The notes beneath the pieces were generated by a model. That model was not told the DNA's origin and did not search any database. It worked only from the letters and a program-made list of their open reading frames with translations. The translations under genes were made by a program, and so were the position numbers. Shown here piece after piece: positions 31,553 to 38,372 of a stretch of DNA of 38,372 nucleotides. Source of the DNA: Acanthaster planci (taxonomy: Eukaryota > Echinodermata > Asteroidea > Valvatida > Acanthasteridae); assembly GCF_001949145.1 (NCBI RefSeq), contig NW_019091638.1, forward strand, positions 155,263 to 193,634, in the 5' to 3' direction. Position 1 is the stretch's first letter. Every line of letters begins with the position of its first letter.

Positions 31553-34500
31553 ATGGCAGAACAAGGCGTGTTAGAGCTGGCTACCTTAGGGCGTCCCATG
31601 CAGCTGGGTATGCTTTACGATTGCCGTAGAGACAGTCTGATTCCTGGATTAACTCTCTGGGATCCAGCTGTTTTGCAGAATGATCGTGACGTGCGTCCTC
31701 AGCCCAGCACACAGTACGACATCATGTCATCTGACAGAGTGGACGACAAGGCATCCTCTCTCAACATCAGCGCGTCGTTGAGGGCTAGCTTCTTGGGTGG
31801 ACTCATAGAGGTCAAAGGCTCGGCCAAGTTCCTTCACGACAAAAAGTCTTCTATTAAACAAGCTCGCCTTACACTGCATTACAAAACTACCACAAGGTTT
31901 GAGCAGTTGACAATGAAGCATCTAGGTGCACACAATGTTCAGCATTCTGACATATTTGACCAAGGTACAGCTACTCATGTTGTAACAGGTATCCTCTATG
32001 GGGCCCATGCATTTTTCGTATTCGATAGGGACTGTACGAGAGAGGAAGAAATCAAAGATGTGCAGGGGCGAATGCATGGCATGGTGAAAAGAATAGCTTC
32101 ATTTGAAGCGGGTGGGGAGGGGTCTCTAGAGGAGGGTGGACGAGAGGGTGTTGATAAGATGCGCTGTAGTTTCCACGGTGACTTTAACCTAGAAAATAAC
32201 CCGGCAAGTTACCAAGACGCTGTCAGCGTCTATACGAAACTGCCCTTAATGCTTGGCAGGGACGGGGAATATGCGGTTCCCATACGGGCTTGGCTATATC
32301 CTTTAGATAAGTTGGATCAAAAAGCTGCCAAGTTGACTCGTCAAATAAGTGTCAACTTAATAAGTCAATCCCAGGAGATTTTGGAAGGCTTGGAGGACGT
32401 GGGGGTTAAATGCGACGACATGATTATGTCGGACATTTGCAGAGATTTCCCCCAGTTTCGGGAGAAGTTCGGTCCGTTTAAACAGAAGATCGTCCAGTAT
32501 AAATTGTATTTACAAGAGTATCTGGTGCAAGCATTGCCGGCAATCCGAGGGGGCAGTGTTGAGGAGAACACGTTAGCTGATTTTATCAGAAATTCAGTCC
32601 AGTCACCGTTTGGTCTGGAACAGCTTAATGGCTGGGTCACTAGCAAGGAGAAAGAGATGAATGTCGTCAAAGCTTACATGAAACTCTTTTCGGGTATTCA
32701 AATTATCAGGTCTCAGGCAGACTTAGACGAGCTTGTATTAGACCCGTTGGTGAGCAACGCTGTCTGCTTTGTCTTCCCTCTCGATGGACCTGAACAATAC
32801 TTTGAGGCCTTGTCCCAGCATTTGCAATCTGCCGATGGACCTGCATCTAATTTGAGCATACATTCGGACTGGTTTGCTGATAAGTCCGCATCTGCAAATA
32901 TGAGATCTGATGCCAGAGGTTTTGCAGAGTTTTGCCGGGCCAATGCTGGTGCCGAAACCAACGAAACTGTTTTTGCAGTCACAGGATTTGGCGCAGACGT
33001 AGGAGGGACAGGTTCGATTTTGCTGTACGAAGAGGGCGTACTAACAACAAAGGGTTTTAAACCACCAAGTAAACCCGGAAAGCCGTCGATACAGAGCAAG
33101 ACCAATGATGAAGTAACTCTCGAGTGGTTACCTCCGGAAATGGGCCTGTCGGAGGTGGAGCGCTATGAGGTGCAATACCAAGAAACAGGAAAGGGTCTAC
33201 GATCGACAAGCCCATGGGATTGGCAGAAATCATGTACTAGATCGGACACGAGACAAATCACCATCCAAAACTTAAAGCCTCTCACAACCTATGAGTTTCA
33301 AGTTGTCGCTGTTTGTCGAGTTGGTGTCAGTCAGGTGAGTGAAAGTAGTGATCCATGTACAACACTTCCTGCTGGTCCTCCGATACGTGTTCGCAAGCAT
33401 GCAGTGTCTGAAACATGTCTGACCATCGTTTGGGATCCGCCGGCTGTATTGGGTGAAGGTGTGCAGGTTGAGAATTACGTGGTCAGATACACACAGGTTT
33501 CAGCGCTTTCCATTGCTGGTCCAAATCAAGATGTTGTGAAATCCACGAGCGCTGATACATGCCTGTTCATTATTGATGACCTCAAACCCAACGAACCATA
33601 CAGAATTTGGGTGTCCGCGCAGTGTGGCAGTGCTGGAAATGGCGTGGAAAGTGAGCCACTAGAAATCGCCACGGATCAAGCTCACCAGCCTGCAAAGTAT
33701 GCGAAACGAATAGCTAAGACTGCCGAAGTACTCTCAGAAGGATGCGAGTCAACTGGTACACCAACTATTCTGAAGATTCCCTTAGACCAACATTCCACCG
33801 GCTCGGGTGGAAACTACCTAAGCTTCAGCTTCGGCAAGAAAACTAGCATGGTTCAGCAGCACAAAGTGATAATGGTTGTTGGAGCCACGGGTGCTGGTAA
33901 GAGCACTCTAATCAATGGGATGATCAACTACATCCTTAAAGTAGACTGGAAAGATGGGTTTCGGTTCAAGATAGTTGACCAGCGTGGAGAGGGACCAGAG
34001 TCACAAGCGCACAGTCAAACCCAAATCATATCGGCATACACCGTTTACGAAAACAAACACCTCAACGTCCCATACACATTGACAATCATTGACACGCCAG
34101 GATTTGGAGACACTAGAGGCATTGAGCGTGACCGGGCCATCGTTGATCAGATACGAGATTTTTTCTCTCTTTCAGAGGCACACAAAGTGGATCACATAGA
34201 CGCGATTGGCTTCGTTGCTCAGTCTTCGCAAGCACGCCTGACCCACACTCAACGATATGTTTTTGATTCCATCCTCTCCGTCTTTGGTAAAGACATCTCG
34301 TCTAACATACTTCTTCTTGTCACTTTCTGTGACGGGCAAAAGCCCCCGGTTGTCGATGCGGTTAAAGAAGCAGACATTCCATGCAGTAACAGCATGTTCA
34401 AATTCAACAACTCAGCTCTTTTTGCGAGCAATGGAATTTCCAAAGGGTTAGAAACAGGGGGAAAGGCTTTCACAGATACCAATGACATTACCAAGAAGAT

Positions 34501-34564
34501 AATTTCGACAGGATGTTCTGGCGGATGGGAATGCAAAGCATGTGGAACTTCTTCAACGCCCTGA
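31553..34564 (+). CDS. SNTX/MACPF-like, FN3 and GTPase protein, N-terminal part
   Basis: Open for 1003 codons in one exon. Residues 1-265 follow the stonustoxin-family N-terminal domain, a MACPF/CDC relative found in many animals, mostly not venoms; it starts MAEQGVLELATLGRPMQLG. About 265-375 is helical (FAT-like) and 375-500 is the thioredoxin-like segment of this family. Two fibronectin type III domains follow (about 503-604 and 606-705). A GTPase begins near 770 with P-loop GATGAGKS (777-784), a G3-type DTPGFGD (847-853) and TFCD (924-927) at the G4 position, closest in style to AIG1/GIMAP or septin-like GTPases. No signal peptide or membrane segment is visible, so a cytosolic protein is likely. 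The final roughly 18-25 residues before the stop are out of frame: the true continuation lies in the frame of 34513-35391. Pore formation and GTP hydrolysis are inferred from family, not shown. Confidence 0.88.
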   Translation: MAEQGVLELATLGRPMQLGMLYDCRRDSLIPGLTLWDPAVLQNDRDVRPQPSTQYDIMSSDRVDDKASSLNISASLRASFLGGLIEVKGSAKFLHDKKSSIKQARLTLHYKTTTRFEQLTMKHLGAHNVQHSDIFDQGTATHVVTGILYGAHAFFVFDRDCTREEEIKDVQGRMHGMVKRIASFEAGGEGSLEEGGREGVDKMRCSFHGDFNLENNPASYQDAVSVYTKLPLMLGRDGEYAVPIRAWLYPLDKLDQKAAKLTRQISVNLISQSQEILEGLEDVGVKCDDMIMSDICRDFPQFREKFGPFKQKIVQYKLYLQEYLVQALPAIRGGSVEENTLADFIRNSVQSPFGLEQLNGWVTSKEKEMNVVKAYMKLFSGIQIIRSQADLDELVLDPLVSNAVCFVFPLDGPEQYFEALSQHLQSADGPASNLSIHSDWFADKSASANMRSDARGFAEFCRANAGAETNETVFAVTGFGADVGGTGSILLYEEGVLTTKGFKPPSKPGKPSIQSKTNDEVTLEWLPPEMGLSEVERYEVQYQETGKGLRSTSPWDWQKSCTRSDTRQITIQNLKPLTTYEFQVVAVCRVGVSQVSESSDPCTTLPAGPPIRVRKHAVSETCLTIVWDPPAVLGEGVQVENYVVRYTQVSALSIAGPNQDVVKSTSADTCLFIIDDLKPNEPYRIWVSAQCGSAGNGVESEPLEIATDQAHQPAKYAKRIAKTAEVLSEGCESTGTPTILKIPLDQHSTGSGGNYLSFSFGKKTSMVQQHKVIMVVGATGAGKSTLINGMINYILKVDWKDGFRFKIVDQRGEGPESQAHSQTQIISAYTVYENKHLNVPYTLTIIDTPGFGDTRGIERDRAIVDQIRDFFSLSEAHKVDHIDAIGFVAQSSQARLTHTQRYVFDSILSVFGKDISSNILLLVTFCDGQKPPVVDAVKEADIPCSNSMFKFNNSALFASNGISKGLETGGKAFTDTNDITKKIISTGCSGGWECKACGTSSTP
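34486..34561 (+). other. Reading-frame break inside the SNTX-GTPase gene
   Basis: The upstream frame stops at 34562-34564. The downstream frame is closed by TGA at 34483-34485 and open afterwards. The change of frame must therefore lie in this interval, most likely near 34498-34510, and is equivalent to one lost base (or two gained). No slippery heptamer or splice site explains it. Assembly error, recent mutation or an allele-specific break remain possible. Confidence 0.8.
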
Positions 34565-35391
34565 ACAGCATGGAGTCGACAAGCCTGTCTCTCACAAAGG
34601 AAGTTCTGGCTGAGCGAAAGCGTCTTGAGACAGCAGTAGAGGGCTTGCAACCTCAAATTCAGATCGGTGTTTTTAAATTGGAGGAGCTTCGACGTGAGCA
34701 GCAAATTCTTGAGCAACATGAAGCAGAAATACAAGCTAACGAGTCGTTCGAGTATGAGGTTGAGGTTCCAAAAAGCAAAATGGTCAATATAACAGGCTAT
34801 ATTACAAACTGCTCCAAGTGTCACTACAGTTGCCATTACCCCTGTGGTATTGCTAATGACAACGAGAAGGATGGGTGCTGGGCTATGAGTGACGGTAAAT
34901 GCAGAATATGTCCGGGCAACTGCGTTTGGAACGTCCACTTCAATCAGGGCTATAAGTTTGAGTACTACAGTGAGAAGGAGAAGCGAACGTATGCTGAACT
35001 CGAAGAGCGATACAAAGATGCAACGGGGAAGAAGCTAACTGTAGAGCAGGTGATCAGGAAACACTATGATGAATTCCTCAGCGTCCAGAAATGTGTATTT
35101 GTTTTAATAACTGACTCTCACCACAGTCTAAAGCGTCTAGAAGAGATTGCTCTGAAGCCAAACCCACTGAGCACTGTAGAGTATGTGGATCTGTTGATTG
35201 AATCTGAAAAGGCAGAGGCCAAACCAGGTTGGAAATTTAGAGTGAAAGCACTTGAGGATGTCCGGAACCAGGCAGACATTATGACCAAAGTCAAAAAAGC
35301 AAACTATGATCCCTTCGAAAACTACAAGAAAGAATTTCTTGGAAAGAAATCGAGCAAACATGGAAAAAGTTGGTATCAGTTCTGGAAATGA
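34513..35391 (+). CDS. C-terminal part of the same protein: coiled coil and Cys-rich module
   Basis: Open for 292 codons from an internal ATG, which is probably not a real start because the frame is already open upstream and the text continues the GTPase domain's end (FWRMGMQSMWNFF). Residues about 20-75 are a charged heptad-rich coiled coil. About 95-135 hold eight Cys and nearby His in CxxC-type pairs (CSKCHYSCHYPC, then CRICPGNC), a likely metal-binding fold. A helical tail includes ALKPNPLSTVEYVDLLIESE and a Lys-rich end. The module occurs, as far as I recall, downstream of GTPase domains in invertebrate and fish proteins. The stop is TGA at 35389-35391. The protein is broken from its N-terminal part by the frame change near 34500. 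Confidence 0.85.
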   Translation: MFWRMGMQSMWNFFNALNSMESTSLSLTKEVLAERKRLETAVEGLQPQIQIGVFKLEELRREQQILEQHEAEIQANESFEYEVEVPKSKMVNITGYITNCSKCHYSCHYPCGIANDNEKDGCWAMSDGKCRICPGNCVWNVHFNQGYKFEYYSEKEKRTYAELEERYKDATGKKLTVEQVIRKHYDEFLSVQKCVFVLITDSHHSLKRLEEIALKPNPLSTVEYVDLLIESEKAEAKPGWKFRVKALEDVRNQADIMTKVKKANYDPFENYKKEFLGKKSSKHGKSWYQFWK

Positions 35392-35550
35392 ACTGTATAT
35401 CCAGTCACCCAGAATGCACCAAAAAGTCTTACTACAAGCAAGATGATTTAATCAGGCCCAAAACCGTTGAAAAATTCACAAACAGAATACAATGTGGAAA
35501 CATCCAAATACAATACTAATATAAACTCATTGATGCCAAGCAATTTCATT

Positions 35551-35556
35551 ATTAAA
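35551..35556 (+). terminator. Candidate poly(A) signal ATTAAA
   Basis: ATTAAA 160 bases after the stop codon is the first common polyadenylation hexamer downstream. No canonical AATAAA lies closer. Confidence 0.35.
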
Positions 35557-38372
35557 AAAGAATGCATACCGTTTATAAGAATCCTCCAAAAAATCTCTTT
35601 AGCACTTCATTTATGAGAAAACAAAAAAGATAAATATCGAAGAAAACGGTAAACGCCAAAGCTGCTTAATTCGTCGAGTAAAGTTCTGTTCTTTAAATGA
35701 GCCTTGCATGATTTCAAAATCTAAAAATACCCATAATTGCATATTTTTGTAACGAACAATAGAGGTTTTCATTTCAATGATCAGCTCAACTGTCACAAAA
35801 ATTGTTAGTTAAACAGTGTGCATATTTTAGAATGGCTGTTATTGGATTTTATTTGAATGATGTAAATGAATCCAACGCAAAATAGAGTCGAGCTGTAAAC
35901 CTATGATCTCCGACAATTTGCGTAATTATTCCTAGGAAGTATTTAGAAAAGATAAGAATATGATGTAAAATAATCATGCATGTATTTCTTTCACGTGTAA
36001 AAGGATATCGATCAATATTTACAAGGAATCAAAATTAAGAATGTGTCCGTTGTAATAAGAGGCAAAGGCCAACTATGCCTAAAACATTTTGGAGGTGAAG
36101 TTTTTAGGCATGAAGTGAATGCTTATTGTAAACAGACGTTAATGTAAATCATAAACTTGTTTTTAAAACAGCACTGTGATGAAAATCATAGAAAACGGGT
36201 TCCTAGGCTGTCACTAGCAGTATAGTGAAGAAACATCAACACTAACACTTCTTGTTGGAACCCTTTTGTTGGTGTTACTAAATCAAGTTTCTAATGTACA
36301 TATACTTTCTTTTAGAAGTGTTGTTGACTGTCCAACCTCTATTAGCAAAAATAATAATCAGGCTCCTATGCATATCCGATTGGAAAGATGAAAAGTGGAT
36401 GTGCCATAATTTTTAACACAATAGAAGTCCATTTCTGCATTGAATTCTACATGAATCATGAAGAATGGAACGTTTTTTAAAAAGGTGACTTTAATAGACT
36501 TGCCACCTTATTTACTTCCCAAATCCTTAAAGTAGAAAGACTGAATGAGAAACTTCAATTATATCAACTGCGACAGAGCGTGACAAAATGTCATATTTCT
36601 CGGGAACATTTCTGGAACCGTCTAAAGCTTTACTTATTACAAATTACTTATTCAAAAACTGGGACACCGTGGAAATCGTGAAAAACTGGGGTGTTTTAAA
36701 AACTTGTCTTTGTGATTGACACCAATAACTCTCAAGCCTATATCGATCAGTACATTTCATGTTGGTTTCCTCGAGGGTTGGTTCGTTTTGTTTATTATTT
36801 TTTGTCACCTGCATTTACGACAATAGTTACAATTCATGTATACTGTTAAATCTTTTTGTTCAATTCCTGATGGCACTAATATATTCTTCATCTTTGATGT
36901 TATCGATAAGGATGTTGGTAAATTGCACCATGGTTTTTATCGACCGGACTGTCTTGAAATATCTCAACACGGTTCACAGGGTGTTTAGTTCAAAATAACT
37001 TCGTGCTCTCAAACAGGTCCCTGATTCTTAATGGAACTGTAATTCTAAAATGTCAAGGTTGGTAGTATATGTAATTTAGATTTCAAAAAACCATAAAAGT
37101 CGTATAGCTGTGAAAATATTAGAAGTGCTGTTAATCGAATACAACATTGTTCATTTCAAGTGATTCTTTATTGGCACTTTATTACTCGTTTGTAATTCAG
37201 TATTTCAATTATTCGGCAATTAAGTTTCCTCTGATTAAAAAAGCTCTTGCATTGCAGAAGCGTGTATCTTGATCACACGACTATTTGTTAAGTTAAATCT
37301 GTTGAAATTGGAAAGTATCTACTATTGAAATCTAGGATCATTTCTGTCTAAAATCATGAGCAGCCTGGTGCCACATCTTATTCGTGAACGCATCTTTTCT
37401 GCCGATGTTCATTGATGTTCAACAAGACGCTGCTGTAGCAGTGATTTATAACGAGTTTTCAACCAAACCTTATGTTTAAAAATGGCCCCTCCCATGCATC
37501 AAATTTTGGAAAAGCCTTGTTGAAACCATTCCATAGTCAAAGTTCCGAAAGACATGAAATATTGAAAACAAACGAAACAAAACTGAAAATTGAGCTGAAC
37601 ACAATGATTAATTGAATTCTTGATTTGTTTTGATCTTTGGTAAATGGAAACGTATAAGGGCCACTAACAATTATTTTTGATTTTCTTTCTGTTGGTGCTT
37701 AGGGCCTATATATTTCCGTACGAGTGTTGCTATTATGTTGTAATTGCTTTTATCGAGTTAATCGTTTGTCCTAACTTCTTGTCTGCTTAAAGCTTAATCT
37801 TTATAAAACTGCGTTAATCTGAAGTTTCATTTGTTTGTAATCTTAATTTTTGCATCTGCCATCCAGTGTCCATGTTCCCAAGACTTGTTCACAGCCTACG
37901 GCAAGACGTATTGGCAAGAGGACGATAGTGATGGTGACACAAGAAGACTGACGGCAATACGTCGTACAATCGCATCTTGAGCCGCTGTCGCTGTCCCTTT
38001 CGCTGTCACAACTGACCTTTATGATGTTGCCGTCCTTATCATCCGTGCTTTGCCAGTATAGCTGCCTCCCCAATCAGGCGATACACTGTATTATGTTTGG
38101 AATGTGTGCAATTCCTAAACCTGCTGAGAGAAATTTAGGATTTTCAGTTCAACCTGGTTTTCATATAGACGAAGAAAGGCGCAGAGAGTATCGCCGATCA
38201 GTCCCCGAGGATACACAGTGGTGTGGAAACGCTTTATGGCAACTACAGCCTGGTTTCCATATGGTTGTTTGCACCGCAGACGGTCCGCAAGACGTCAAGA
38301 CGCAGACACAAACGGAGCAGACGGCAAATGACGTCGTTCCACCCAAAAATTGAAATAAAATGGCGTCCAAAA
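35557..38372. other. AT-rich flank without recognisable gene
   Basis: Open frames up to about 110 codons but none recognised. From about 37840 the sequence is GC-richer and contains an imperfect inverted pair GACGTATTG/CAATACGTC (about 37906 and 37955) and the repeated motif listed separately. Confidence 0.4.
38144..38264 (+). repeat. Two copies of a CCTGGTTTCCATAT-type motif
   Basis: CAACCTGGTTTTCATATA (near 38150) and CAGCCTGGTTTCCATATG (near 38246) lie about 98 bases apart in direct orientation. Probably part of an interspersed element that continues beyond the window. The open frame across them (38021-38353) is not supported as a gene. Confidence 0.35.

Noticed and set aside
34486-34520. 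Programmed -1 ribosomal frameshift joining the two parts of the SNTX-GTPase gene
   Set aside because: No slippery heptamer of the X XXY YYZ type and no obvious downstream pseudoknot; a sequence error or mutation is simpler.
34486-34600. Intron between the two parts of the gene
   Set aside because: The open frames overlap and there is no room for a GT..AG intron that would preserve the conserved text.
34249-34938. Long antisense open frame (229 codons) under the GTPase gene
   Set aside because: It overlaps the clearly coding plus-strand frames of the GTPase and Cys-rich module and matches no family; it is a shadow.

Overview
The window reads as genomic DNA of a marine-type invertebrate animal. 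Protein-coding sequence is sparse, the background is AT-rich, candidate introns have GT..AG borders, and there are animal retrotransposons of at least three kinds (CR1/L2-like LINE, a second APE-type LINE, Penelope-like element), microsatellites, minisatellites and MITE-like repeats. The phylum cannot be fixed from the sequence alone. One N at 21304 shows it is draft assembly.

Layout. 1-5000: low-coding sequence with CAAA/GTTT runs, a roughly 180-bp tandem repeat and one half of a dispersed repeat pair. 5000-5800: an inverted repeat pair enclosing a small promoter-like ATG region. 6500-7050: a decayed LINE piece. 9756-9923: a 21-bp minisatellite. 10688-10885: the second half of the dispersed pair. 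12213-12520: a LINE 5' relic with an NPGP (2A-like) motif. 12572-14970: a dead Penelope-like element (PLE) with inverted terminal pieces, each carrying a hammerhead-ribozyme-like core. 15199-16690: a few exon-like blocks of unknown gene. 17700-24014: a CR1-like LINE on the plus strand, broken by a minus-strand LINE (18581-21400), by an insertion with about 50-bp inverted ends (22886-23845) and by smaller inserts. 24818-35556: the only convincing host gene. 35557-38372: AT-rich sequence with little to recognise.

The host gene is inferred to have a TATA promoter near 24818, two short non-coding 5' exons (ending at 25021, and 26581-26639) and one large coding exon starting at 31533. The coding exon encodes a stonustoxin-family (MACPF/CDC-like) N-terminal region, a helical and a thioredoxin-like segment, two fibronectin type III domains, an AIG1/septin-like P-loop GTPase, a coiled coil and a Cys-rich C-terminal module. 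One reading-frame break near 34500 separates the GTPase from the C-terminal part; the rest is open, so an assembly error or a recent mutation is likely. Relatives of the N-terminal domain occur in many non-venomous animals, so the family name does not make this a venom gene. A cytosolic defence or membrane-remodelling role is only a guess from the architecture.

The strongest leads are the SNTX-FN3-GTPase fusion gene with its break, the PLE with paired inverted hammerhead-like ends, and the nested insertion history of the CR1 copy.
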